Shown here in pieces: positions 42,253-53,647 of a DNA stretch of 64,000 nucleotides; the stretch's first letter is position 1, and every line of letters starts with the position of its first letter. The notes below the pieces were generated by a model. The model was not told where the DNA came from. It did not search any database and worked only from the letters and a program-made list of their open reading frames with translations. Both the position numbers and the translations under genes were made by a program. The DNA is from Hydrangea macrophylla (Eukaryota > Streptophyta > Magnoliopsida > Cornales > Hydrangeaceae): assembly GCA_033977485.1 (NCBI GenBank), contig CM066997.1:77470634-77534633 (forward strand), given 5' to 3'.

Positions 42253-44999
42253 GATCAGAACATGGTTTCCTTTGCCTGTTATTATAAAAGGTTTAGTTGT
42301 TCGATTTCTGATTCGAAATTTCCATTATGCGACTATGGGGTAGACAGGAGTAATGTGACACCAAAGATTTATGGATAATGAATAAAAAGTAATATGAAGA
42401 CGTGGGTGACGTGTTGTTCTGATATAAATTTGATATCCGTTTTCTTTTAATCCGAGTAGTCAGGCCACATTGGGAATTGTCATGTGTCGATGTTAGAATG
42501 GAACGTAAGTAGGTTTGGTAAGTTCTGGGAATGGTACGTGGATGGACGATTGGTCATGATATGCTCTGAAAAGCGGTGAACCGGATACATGGTTCTTAAA
42601 AGCAGTGAGCTGGACCAAATAGTCCTAAGATAGACTGGATGATCTATGAGATGCTCTTAAAAGCGGTGAACAGGACCATTGTTCTTAAAAGCGGTGAGCT
42701 GGGATCACTAGTAAATGACGTTGAGTCGTGGCAATAGATTGATATGCCTTGTTCGAAACGTTATATCCCTGAAATGCGGTGAATAGGATCATTGTTCTTA
42801 AAAGCTGGGGACAGACTGACGTGGAGTCCATGACATGCGGTGAGCAGGATATATTGCTCTTAAAAGCGATGGACAGAATAAGGGTGTATCCCTAAAGTTA
42901 AACGATTGAGTCTGTTCATGACATCTGAGTATGTTGAGTTTGGTATTTGAGTAACAAGACGATAAGGGTCGGTTTACAAGAATGAATAAAGGAACAAGAT
43001 ATGGATATAATAAGATGTTCACTCGTGTTTTCATCAGCTTGTGTTTACTTCAGATAACTGGTACCTCGTTAGTTTATGCTCACTCAGCTCTCAGTAAGCT
43101 GACGGCCTTTTATTGCCTGGACTTTCCCCGTCCAGAATATCCTGCCCCTTATTTTGCAGGTAATGACCAGTACACCGATGAGTGTTATCCAGAGGAAGGC
43201 CTCACCGATGATGGTTATGCCAGGGAGGATTATCCTTATGCCAGTTGAAGACTGAAGATGTTATAGTTAGATTACATTTCGGTTGTTCTGTTGAACCTTT
43301 TGTTAGCGGGTATTTGGGCATTTGTTGTCTTCAGACCTGTTGTGATCCTGTGGACCACACTCTGATGTTTTGTAATAGATAGTACGGTGATTTTTATCTT
43401 CAGTTGTTTATATGCTGTTTTGGTTTGGACTAGTACTGCATGGTGTGGATTATTAGTGACTTTCACCTGTCATTCCTTATGGATCCATAAAGGAAATTTA
43501 TTTTTCTCTATTTATGCTATTCCGGGGCGTGACAGACACTTTCTAAATTATAAAGACCAAATTGACATAAATGGCAAACTAAGAGGGTGTAAAATACAGT
43601 TAAGCTTATAATATATAGTAAAATAAGTGAGGTGCTCTTACTAATTAAAGTAAAAAATAAAAAAAACTAATTTTTAACTTAAATTTAGGTGCACTAATTA
43701 AAAAATGAAGGTGCCTTTATCGCCATCCAAAAAAAAAAACCATCTGGGAGCAACCATAATAGTTTTGTCATAGTGGTTAAAATATTTGTTACAGTGGTTA
43801 CAAGAATCACTTTGTTACACTTGTTATTTTGTAGTGGTTATAATTTTTTGTGACGTTGGTTATTGTAAGAAATATTGTAGGTCATGTGGGCACCTATATA
43901 TCATTGAACTGGGTTTAATGGGCCTTGCCTCTTGCCTCTTGGAGCCCTAGGGTTTGGTGAATATGAGTGTGTATATATATATATATATATGATACAAACA
44001 CACATATGAGGACCCCTAAGAGATACTCAGATACAATAATACATCCGGGCCTCTCTATATCTCTCTCCTCTCTCTCACGGTTTTCTCTCTCTTGGCCATC
44101 ACCATTGGAGCTATGGGATTTAGCGCGTGACATTGATGGAGACCGCTCCAGTAGCGTCTTCTATGACCTAGGCGAAACACAAGGGAGTTCATGGAAGCGA
44201 TATATGTGCAGTAAGTTCGTGGTTCTTAATTGGGCTCGTAACACACCGACTCATTCGATCCCGTCGGGCTATATTCCGCTAGATAAGTGACCTAAATCCG
44301 ACTCCATGCCATGATTTTTATATATTGGTATTAGAGTCTATAGGTTGTTGTTCGCCTATATGTGCCCAAAAATGAATCCACCATTGATGGATTTCAAGTT
44401 TTTTTTACAAAAACTTTGAAAAATTGATTTTCAAGTGGGTCTAATACAAAACTCCAATAGAAGTCCGAATTGTTTACATGGTTGTGTTCCTTATGGTCCC
44501 TAGAGTCCTCCCATGAAGTTTGATGGGCTAATTATCTCCCATGTGGCAGAAATCACAAACCCAAGATTATGTTTTGGGTTGAAAATGAAATTTTTTCAGA
44601 AATTTTGTTATCAATTTTCGGAAGATTTAGTTATTTAATCAATCTGTTTTTTGGCATAATCTTGTATTACTCCGTGAGAGCTTTCCAACGATATAAAATT
44701 TGTAAGTTTTTGACGAAAAACGAGTGAGATGTGAACTTCCAAAGTTAGAGGTTGAGCAGCCCCCAAAATCAAGATTGGTTTTGTTTTTGGGGAAGATGAA
44801 CCAGAGACTGGCCACGCCCACTCTCGCTGAGGAGAGTGGGGCCCACTCGCCGGCCGAAGTTAGTCCGGCGACCATGGGTCCGGAGAGTGGAGGTGTGTCT
44901 CTAGGCCCCGGTCCATAATATATATTTTATATATTTTTATTAGAAAAATATTTAATTATTTTGTAATTAAAACAGTTTCTGCTATTAAATTAAATAGTT

Positions 45000-45930
45000 T
45001 TTAATGTTTTAAACTGGTTTAATTGCTTTAAAATTATGAAAAAAATATGAAAAATTAATATTTTATTTTTCCTATATTATGGATACTGAGTGGGACCAGA
45101 AATAATCATAAAATTATTTCATTGTTTTTTGGTATTTTAAGTATAAAATATGTTTTAAATGTGTTTTTAATTGCTTAAAATATCCAAAAAATCAATAATT
45201 TTTTAAATTAAAATTCAGTGTTTAGTACATTGTAAGGGACTCTAAGATAATTTTTGTTTAAATTATCATGTATTTTTAATATTTTAGAGCATGTAATTTA
45301 TGTTTTTGGGCATTTATTTAATTGCTTAAAATAGCCAAAATACACTATTAATTTTTGTAATTAATATGTGACATAAGGGACACTGTTTTGAGACCATATT
45401 TTGTGGGACTCATAGATAATTTTTTGGTAAATTATCTAAATCACATTAATATTTTAGAGCATACAATCATGTGTTTTTGTACACGTATTAAATTGCTTAA
45501 AATATTTTTGTTGATTATTAGTTCAAGGAATTAGCACAATGTGTCTAGAACACTAGTGGTAGCTTGAGGAAAATTTTTTTTATTGTGAATTTTATCACTC
45601 GTTGTAATATATTTTAGTGCATATATTGTGCTGAATACACGATATTAATTGCTTAATATATAACAAAAGAAGCTGTTAATTCTTGAATTTAATATGTAGT
45701 GTTTTTGTACACTGATTGGAGACTTGAGAAATTTTTTTGTGAATTATCTCATTTTTATTTTGGCATTTTAGAGCATAAAATATATGCTTATGTGCATTTA
45801 TTTAATTGCTTAAAATAGCCAAAATAGATTATTAATTTTTAAAAAAAATTAATATGGAGTATTTAGAACACCATATTAGACCATTGAAAGTCTTTCGAGA
45901 ACAATTTCCTTGAAATTTTTTTATTTTTGG
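45000..45930 (+). repeat. Degenerate tandem array, about 157-bp period, six units
   Basis: AATTGCTT with flanking AAAATAGCCAAAATA recurs at about 45021, 45169, 45320, 45491, 45647 and 45804. TATTTTAGAGCATA and GGGACTC-like words recur in register. Strongly AT-rich. Confidence 0.75.
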
Positions 45931-47143
45931 GAATTTTTGTTGCTCTTAGTTAATTGTTGTTTAACTAGATCAATCTACTTTGTTAAATTGATTCAAATTA
46001 TTTTTGGGGCCTTGATAAATTTGAAAAATTCTTTTATAATGAAAATCAGTTTTTTAGTTAATTAATTTTCCATGAGGTTTTAAATTAATTTGTTAATTTA
46101 AAAGCTCTTAATGAATTAGTTTTAAAATATGTTTTAAGACCTAAATTGTGTTAAAATTAGTGAAAAATTTATGTTTTTTTCATTGATTTTACTTAGCTTA
46201 TGGGAGCTATCCCGGCTGCGCAATAATTATTTTATTGCAAACTTTATTGTTTCTTAGAGGCTCATTGCATAGTTGGTCATATTTAATTATTGATGTTTGT
46301 GATTGGATGACCCGAGACCTCTAATTCTCCTCTTTAAATGGAGTGATGGATTAGTCCAGTCATTTTTAAATAGACCACATGAGTTCTTGGTGTATGTGAT
46401 TAATGCATTAATCTGGATAAAATGAATGGACGATTAATTGACAATTTATGGAACTTGTGTTTTCACGATGTATGTTTATGGCTGTTCTTGTATATGTTTA
46501 TGAACAAAGTATCCTTATTTTTTTTATAGGCTAAATGTAATGTGAGGATGAGAGTTTTATTTCTTGTATTGGAAAAGTCTACTTGTAAAGGGATGATTTT
46601 CTTTGTTCATATATCATACACTTGAATTACCTTAGCATAAGCTCTAAGTTGTTCGGACCCACGTGGGGGTCCATGCGTACTTCTTGTTGTATGGCACACT
46701 TTATATCATTGTGAATGATCTTACATAGGTAATTGTACCATCTAATTGATATTTGTTTAGTAAAATCAATTATGAAAGATTTTTCTTGATTTACAAAATT
46801 GAGATTTGATTAATGAGCAATAGAAAATTTTTTTGTCTTAAATTGTAAAAAGGGAAAAATTCATTTGTAATTAGATTTTAAAACAAAATTTATGAAATAT
46901 GCAAATAATAATGTCAATCCCTTGCGCATGTACTCAAATGTTTTCAAACCACATTTCGTTAATCTTTAAAAAGATAACAAGTTTAAAAGGGACGAATTTT
47001 TGTAAAATGGCACTGCAAAATAACACACCTATAGGGATGAGCAAGAGTTTATGAGCTTTAAACTTATTCTATGGTCAAACCCATTGAACTGAATAATGGG
47101 CCTCCAGCCCAACATCATTATAACCTTAATAGTTTATAATACT

Positions 47144-47730
47144 TGGCTCAAGAAGGATCATAACACGCGCTTTGTGATAAGCAACATGCACCATGATCTT
47201 GTTGGGAAGTATATGTACTACCCAATAGCCAAAGAATTGTGAGATCAGCTCGAATTTATTTTCGATGGCACATTCACTACTAGATTAAGCATCTAGTTAT
47301 GAAGTTCGGGAAAGTAAATGAAACATTCCAAGTACACGATGACTGGACATCTAAGGTCGATGACAGGTATGATTCGTGATTTCAGATTGCTCGGAACATC
47401 TTTACTGGTGAACTGCAGTTTCAGGCTATGATTAGTTCTTTGCCTGATTTGCGGGTCCATAGAAAACAAACCATGATCCACAACGGAAATGTTAAATTTT
47501 TTGTTTTTGACATTTTCTGACTTGTTAAGTTGAATACGGAGCGCCAAAAAGGTAAGGCGAACCGTATAGCTACACTCTTGACCACGACTTCCATATGTGG
47601 AAGTAAGTGCAAGGTCAGTGGACCTAAACGCAATGGTAAAGGTAAACCCTCCTAGAGGTAGGGTGGGGCTAGTAAGTTTGCGCTTAAGGCTAACAAGGTG
47701 GAAGAGTGCAATCGATGAGTTTTTCAATTC
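47144..47730 (+). pseudogene. Copia gag relic
   Basis: A broken frame reads TWLKKDHNTRFVISNMHHDL and YYPIAKEL*DQLEFIFDG, typical UBN2-type Copia gag, then a GMIRDF-like piece. Stops and shifts throughout. Confidence 0.75.
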
Positions 47731-47879
47731 GGTGGTAATAGGATGGATATTTTTGGGTGGTAATGTTACTAGGACATAGTTATCTAGGGATACCTACTTA
47801 AGAGTTGTTTTAAATAATTCTAGTTTCCTCTGTTATTCATTTATTCAAAGACATAGCATGCTAGACTTGAAAGCATAGG

Positions 47880-48560
47880 ATGTGATAGGATGACTTGATT
47901 AGCTCGAGAAGCCCTTTTTGGGCCCACTCGCTATGGTTGACCTACCTATGTGTGAGTCTTACTTAGTTGGCAAAGCATGTCGAAAGCATTTTAGAGAAGC
48001 TATTAGAGCTACTCAAGCATTAGAGCTAGGTCACTCTGTGGACCTATGGTTGTAAAGGCATGTCATGGCGCCTCTTATTTTCTCACTTTTATAGATGATT
48101 TCGCGCGATATGAGAATTGCGATTCCTTATCTAATCAGTTCAGGGAACTGTGTGAGGAAAAAGGGGAAAAACGCAGACAACTTCCTATTCTGAAAACTCT
48201 GCAACAACATGGTGTTGCAGAAAGAAGGAATAGGACATTCCTAAATATGGATAAGACAATGATGGAGCAAGTCAACCTCCCAATTTGGGGGGGTTTACTC
48301 TCGTTTGCTGCCTACATACTAGAGTGCCTTTTCTCAGTTAGTTCCCTCTACCCCCTTATGAGCTATGGAAAGACGAAAAGCTTATTTTGGAGTATTTGCA
48401 CCCGTGGAGCTCAGGAGGTTATGTTCACTATACTTCGCATAAGTGCGAGAAACTACGCTCAAGAGCTAGAAGGCATACCTTTATAAGGTATTCTAATAGC
48501 TCGAAAGGCTATGTTACGTATAATGAACAACTGGAGATAGGAATGATAGAAATGGTGTCA
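47880..48560 (+). pseudogene. Copia pre-integrase/integrase relic
   Basis: Shows PTCES.LVGKACRKHF (GAG-pre-integrase), then VKACHGASYFLTFIDDFARY, an internal deletion, and HGVAERRNRTFLNMDKTMM with SFAAYILECL. The integrase second Asp block is missing. Confidence 0.85.
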
Positions 48561-48579
48561 CATGATATTGAGAATGACT

Positions 48580-50889
48580 TCCCCAAGAACCCACTGCCGC
48601 ACGCGGGCATACGTCAAGCCCTCCTCTGTGTAAGCACGCGGGACGATGTCATAATGAAGAGGAATAGTAGGGGCACCCTGTGAGAGCCAGGGGATCGTCG
48701 TCGAGAAGGGCTCGCTAAACGAGACAGTCGACATGGTCCAATCCCACTCAAGTAAGGCAGGAGGACGAGCCGTAGCAGGAACATGCTGTAAACAAAAAAT
48801 AAAACGTAAATAAAGAATGAAAGAAAACTCATAAAAGAATGAATGAATCATTTACTCACTCGAGTCACTTCTATCAGAGGGAAGTTCGGCATCAGCTTAG
48901 CGGCACGGAACACTGGGTATCTGGTGGGGGAGTCCACAAAGTCATGGATACCCAAGCCCATCAGAGCAGCCGAAAGCTCACTACCCTGGAGTGTGTCTGT
49001 GGCTCTCATACAATCAGGAGGAGGGTATGGCACAAAGAATCCAGGGGCTGCCAGTGACTGCCTAGTCACCCTCTCTCCCAAGTACCACGCCTGGCCCTCT
49101 GGCCCATCAAGAAGTCGTCTCGTCGGGTCGTATCCAGCAGACTGCCGAATCTCCGCGCGAGCGTCAGGAAGCACCCTAAGCCATGGCTGCCAGTGAACAT
49201 GCTGCTCCCTCAGGTTCGTCAGGAAGTTCCTGAATGAAATAAAATCATGGGCTCCAGTCTTCCACCCGACTCTATCCTTCGCCCATTTCAGCCCCTGGGG
49301 CATGTTGAGGGCGTCAGCATCTCGTGTCTCAGGGGACATCATGCGGAGATACTCGTGGGACCAAATCTGTAATATATAAAAAAAGAGATTCATCTCGCAA
49401 TTTAAATAAGTTTCTGAAAAGTGTAATAAGCAGTGAAATATAGAAAAGGGTATACCTCCCACGCCCTCCAATAGCCACCAGTGGAAGCCGGCCTGTCTCG
49501 GGAAATGTCGCCCATATGCCTGTACAAGATGGCTAACCCTGCACCAGCCCAGTCATACTCATCGATCCGGTCCAGGTGCTCCAGGGACGCTACCAGGGAA
49601 ACAGAGACCTGGTCACCCTTGGTGCTCAACAGAGAGCACCCCAACATGTACATGAGAAAACCCCGGGTCATCTGCTCGTCGGTAAAAACCCTGCTGACCC
49701 CTAAACGTATCCATGAACCATCGGGCTGTGACCAAAGACTCCTCCGGGACCACTCCCAACAATGGCTCCACCTGGTCCCACTCCGTATCCGCCAGATACC
49801 GCAAACACTCTCCACCAAAGGCAATCCCCGTAACCATCGAGAAGTCGAGCGGGGTCAGGGTCATCTCCCCAAAGTCGAAATGGAACGTGTTGTTGGTATC
49901 CCACGAACGCTCCACTAAGGCATGAATCTGTCGGAGATCATTCGAGCTCTTCGTCAAGAGCTTGACGAAGTCCCCGAAGCCAGCAGCAGTAGCTAGATTC
50001 TTCACCGTCGGGTTCAGCTCCCCGAACCACTCAAAGCAGTGGGCCAAACTCCCGTGCCCTTTCAGCACGTCGGGCGGAAGCTGCAAAAGTTAAAAAATAA
50101 TAAATAAAAATTTTTTCACATCAGCAAAAGGAATAAAAATGGAGAGAATGGAACAGAGCAAGTATGAATAAAGGATAAACGACCCAAAAAATGACATTCC
50201 AATCTCGGAAAGGGGTTTTCATTATCATACAGGTCTAAAAATAGGAAAAAGGGAACTGAATAATAAAGTCAGTGAAAAGAGCAGTCGAAGCAATCAGGAA
50301 ATTCTTTCCTTTCTAAAAAAAACAACATATGATAAAATAAAAAAAATAACAATAAAAAATGGTATTTATACTCGTAAGAAGGTGAATGAACTGTTTGTTT
50401 TGTAAACATGCATTACCTTCATGAGGATAAAAGAAGAAATGAAGTAAATGAATAAAAGAAGGGCGACCGCAGCACTTGTAAGCATAAAAGTTGCATTGGT
50501 AAAAGGTGTACAAAGTTGTGATTGAAATACATTAAATTCGTGAGTACTAATAGAAAATAAAAAAATAATAATAACGATAATAAATAAAACAAATGAATGA
50601 CGAACTAAACATGGGAATGAACGTGGTTCATAAGGGTGACAGTCGCATTGCACGAAAAGTATGGGAAGTTTCGTCAGGCACCATATTCGTAAGAGATAAT
50701 ATCATGTCGATATGATTCGTAATAAGATAATACGAAAAGAGAAGTAACGGGTGAAAGCGCGTATACCTCTCGCTGAAGCGCCCGCGCTGACAAGTGCTAG
50801 CCCGGTTCCCGAAGCAGGAAGGAAGGGTCGGAGTGGGGAATGGCCATATATTTGGCCTTTTTCTTCTTACTCCTCGAACCACTAGCCAT
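48580..50889 (-). pseudogene. T2 antisense PMD gene, truncated and disabled
   Basis: Exons parallel T1: 50889-50767 (MASGSRSKKKKAKYMA), 50080-49456, 49366-48860, and 48785 to the breakpoint. Exon 1 has a TAG where T1 has GAG (EPG*HLSARA). Exon 2 is 625 nt against 624 in T1, a one-base gain near 49690. The last two T1 exons are lost. The leader intron is conserved. Retained exon borders in a dead copy support the T1 gene model. Confidence 0.88.
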
Positions 50890-51112
50890 AGTCTGTTCAA
50901 AAGGAAAGAGGAACCGAGGGTTAAACTTCAAAATAAATCAAGAAAGCAATCAAAATAAAGAGAATTTCGAGGTTATGATCGAGTAGAACTTACCTGTGAA
51001 TCTCTTGGATCAATGCGAATAAAAGAAGAAAAAAATCTCCAGAGAGGATCCATGAGTGAAAGTGTTGAGGAGTGAGTGAGAAATGAATTGAAACCTTCGG
51101 TTTAAGCACTCT
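50890..51112 (-). other. 5' leader and leader intron of the T2 PMD gene
   Basis: Minus-strand donor CACAG|GTAAGTTCTACTC near 50995 and acceptor TTGAACAG next to the ATG. Confidence 0.6.
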
Positions 51113-51255
51113 GCCACTCAGAACGGCACTCGGGGAACCGTGCGCGGCAGTCTCTGCAGTGTCGTGCGGCACTCACTGAATGCCGTCGCGGCATTCACGG
51201 ACTGCCGTACGGCAGTCACGGACTGCCGCATTTTGGAGCGTGTGCCGCAGTTGAG
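51113..51255 (-). promoter_or_regulatory. GC-rich inverted-repeat cluster upstream of the T2 PMD gene
   Basis: GGCACTCACTGAATGCC, GGCATTC-ACG-GACTGCC and GGCAGTC-ACG-GACTGCC, about 220-360 bp upstream of the start codon, as in T1. Confidence 0.75.
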
Positions 51256-51389
51256 GCGGTTTAAGTGCTGCCTGTCTTCCCCCCAAATTTCAAAATAAAG
51301 CCCAAAATTTTAATCCAAACCCCCCGATTTTGCCCACTTTTGGCACTTTCATCCCCAAATAATATTATTTGACTACTGATTTTGAATAC

Positions 51390-51745
51390 TGAGGTGAATC
51401 TAGGTCTGATTAACCCCTAATCTTGAAATTTGAAATGGACTTGGGTCTGATTGACCCTTGATTTTTAGGATAAAAATAAAACTGAGTTTGATCGACTCCT
51501 AATTTTGAAATTTGAATAAAAATTTGAGCCAGCTCGACTCCGGAATTTGAATTTAAGTTTGTTCGACTCCCAAATTTTGAAAAAAAGAAATAAATTTGAG
51601 CCCGTGGGCTCCCTACTTTGAAAGATTGAAATTGAATTTGAGCCCGTGGGCCTAATTTTTGAAATTTGAAATAGATTTGAGCCTGTGGGCTCCCAATTGT
51701 GAAAAATTGAAATAAATTTTGGGTCTGTAGACTCCAAATTCATCT
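51390..51745. repeat. T2 repeat with co-varying short palindromes (about 40-45 bp units)
   Basis: Palindromes include GGGTC-TGATT-GACCC (51443), GAGCCC-GT-GGGCTC (51597), GAGCCTGTGGGCTC (51679) and GGGTCT-GT-AGACTC (51720), set in AAATTTGAAAT-like DNA. Homologous to T1 2488-2700. Confidence 0.7.
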
Positions 51746-51756
51746 TAATACGATTA

Positions 51757-52490
51757 CCTTCGTTCTGGGAATATAACAAATTTATATTCTTGATCCGCGT
51801 AACAGATTTACGTCGATCATTTGTTTTGAGACTGTAACGGATTTACATTCTCGGTTCTCGCAAACAAATTTGCGTTAATCCCCGTTTTGAGAATATAACA
51901 AATTTATATTCTCGATCCTCGTAACAAATTTACGTCGATCCTTTGTTTTGAGACTGTAACAGATTTACATTCTCGGTTCTCGCAACAAATTTGCGTTACC
52001 CCTATTTTGAGAATATAACAAATTTATATTCTCGATCCTCGTAACAAATTTACGTCGATCCTTTGATTTGGAGACTGTAACAGATTTACATTCTCGGTTC
52101 TCGCAACAAATTTGCGTTAATCTCCGTTTTGAGAATATAACAAATTTATATTCTCGATCCTCGTAACAAATTTACGTCGATCCTTTATTTTGAGACTATA
52201 ACGGATTTACATTCTCGGTTCTCGCAACGAATTTGCGTTAACCCCCATTTTGAGAATATAACAAATTTATATTCTCGATCCTCGTAACAAATTTATGTCG
52301 ATCCTTTATTTTGAGATTATAACGGATTTACATTCTCGGTTCTCGCAACGAATTTGCGTTAACCCCCATTCTGAGAATATAATAAATTTATATCCTCGAT
52401 CCGCGTAACAAATTTACGTCGATCCTTTATTTTGAATGTAACGAATTTATATTCTCGATTCTCGCAACGAATTTGCGTTAAACCCCATAA
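51757..52490. repeat. T2 tandem array, 121-bp dimeric repeat
   Basis: AATATAA-CAAAT-TTATATT recurs at about 51892, 52012, 52134 and 52255. Each about 121-bp unit alternates two 60-bp halves carrying AATATAA/TTATATT with CGTAA/TTACG, then TGTAA/TTACA with CGCAA/TTGCG. Spacers are CAAAT, CAGAT or CGGAT. Confidence 0.92.
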
Positions 52491-52730
52491 TCAAATCAAA
52501 AGCGTCTTTATGATCCTCATAACAGATTTTGCATCAGTCAAGAATCAGGTAATCTTCTCTGACTAAGGCATCACGTAATGTGCGTCATGCATAGAGAAGA
52601 CATGATAAGAATGATGCTTGCATAATCAGTTCTATTCAGGAATTACCATTACATAGCATGTGCATCACGATAGGATAGGTGCATCCATCCGTGTGACTAC
52701 TTGCGTTGGTGTGTGTTTGACCCCGTGCCT

Positions 52731-52769
52731 GAACTACGTTTTGGTCTGATTCCTGATGGGATACGTAGG
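52731..52769 (+). other. Conserved stem-loop-like motif in T2
   Basis: GAACTACG..TCTGATTCC then GGGATACGTAGG, the complement of the T1 motif, about 165 bp before the PPT. Confidence 0.6.
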
Positions 52770-52930
52770 CAGCTCATCATGGAGCACGACCAATTAGAAT
52801 TCCTCCGCGCGCTCGCTTCCTTTTGCAATGTATTTTATTTTTTCCTTTAATCCGACAGTTTGGTCAAATGCCTGTCTTCACACAGGCTTCGACGTTCGCT
52901 TGCGGTTCGCATTGCCCCACAAGCTCCGTC

Positions 52931-52944
52931 GAAGAGGGGCAAAC
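52931..52944 (+). other. Polypurine tract of T2
   Basis: GAAGAGGGGCAAAC immediately before LTR start TGTAGACACC. Confidence 0.9.
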
Positions 52945-53224
52945 TGTAGACACCCCAATTTTGACCAAACGTCGAATTAAGGAGAGTGTCACCTCCATAT
53001 CCGATGATGACAAAGGACCGAAAGATTCGAAGTGTTCCAAGCTCTTCAAAAAGTTCTCCAAACGCGGTAAAATTTTCACAGAATGAAATACCAGGTATTT
53101 AGGAGAATTTAGGTAAAAAAACATCACTTTTGGAAAAGATCTTCGAAAGTAAGTTTTTTTTAGAAAAAAGGAGAAATGAAAAGACCTAAAAAAGGGAATT
53201 TTAACAGAAACCAGCACACGACAG

Positions 53225-53525
53225 GTTTTTGCGGCACTCAGTGAGTGCCGTACGACAGTCACCGAATGCCGGACCGACACTTATTGAGTGCCGCCGATAA
53301 TTTCTGACTGCCGTTTGCTTTTAAAATCCATATTTTGTGGTACAATACGTATATATATATACGGATAAAAACAAAAAACTGATAAAGTAAGGTTGACAAA
53401 AATGCGGCAATCAATAATCCGGAGCGGCTCTCAGTAAGTGCCACGCAGCAGTCATGGAATGCCGCAGTGGCTTTCACGGAGTGCTGCAGCGGCATCCACT
53501 GAATGCCGCAGAAGTTTTTTTGATT
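53225..53525 (+). promoter_or_regulatory. GC-rich inverted-repeat cluster in the T2 LTR
   Basis: Includes the perfect GGCACTCAGTGAGTGCC at 53234 and about eight weaker copies in two sub-clusters split by AT-rich DNA, as in T1. Confidence 0.75.
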
Positions 53526-53639
53526 GCCGCCTTCTGCAACAGTCTATCTATTTTCAGGAAGTACGTATTGTACCACCAAATGAGACATTTATACCCGTCT
53601 TTTACTCCGAATTCACTGAGAATACTTGGTAATTTTGTC

Positions 53640-53647
53640 TATAAAAA
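53640..53647 (+). promoter_or_regulatory. TATA box of the T2 LTR
   Basis: TATAAAAA, about 115 bp after the cluster. Confidence 0.6.

Larger units (their letters stand above)
41299..43534 (+). mobile_element. Solo LTR of a Tekay-type family
   Basis: Starts TGTAATACCCTG and ends GGGGCGTGACA, the same termini as the Tekay-like LTRs above, and is flanked by a perfect 5-bp duplication GACAC (41294-41298, 43535-43539). No internal region. Contains TTCTTAAAAGCGGTGA subrepeats (42565-42875), the same word as in the other LTRs. TATA at 41665. A solo LTR arises by recombination between two LTRs. Confidence 0.95.
37838..43728. mobile_element. Giant foldback element with nested solo LTR
   Basis: Outer ends GGCTGGCGATAAAGG and CCTTTATCGCCATCC sit in A-runs that could be a 9-bp duplication. 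Inside, a 1.5 kb arm (38180-39671) is repeated inverted from 40005 to 43728. About 330 bp between them are an inverted copy of the leftmost 340 bp (37838-38179). Arms include an AAT/ATT microsatellite and a truncated MITE on both sides, so the inversion-duplication came after those. No transposase. MULE-related foldback is my best guess. Confidence 0.75.
40005..43728 (-). repeat. Right arm of the foldback element, split by a solo LTR
   Basis: Reverse complement of the left arm, interrupted at 41299-43534. Confidence 0.85.
43873..48570 (+). mobile_element. Decayed Copia element
   Basis: A probable LTR (about 43873-44325, exact ends unsure) is followed by a tRNA-iMet-like PBS TGGTATTAGAGTC at 44326. 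Next come about 2.7 kb of AT-rich leader with a tandem array, gag remains from 47144 and integrase remains to 48560. Protease and RT are missing. The right side is cut at the junction with T2. Whether the LTR and the coding relics belong to one insertion is inferred. Confidence 0.6.

Noticed and set aside
47293..47727. 144-codon minus frame
   Set aside because: Antisense shadow of the Copia gag relic on plus.
51465..51779. 104-codon minus frame with SNLF/ISIF repeats
   Set aside because: Translation of the tandem repeat region; no evidence of coding.
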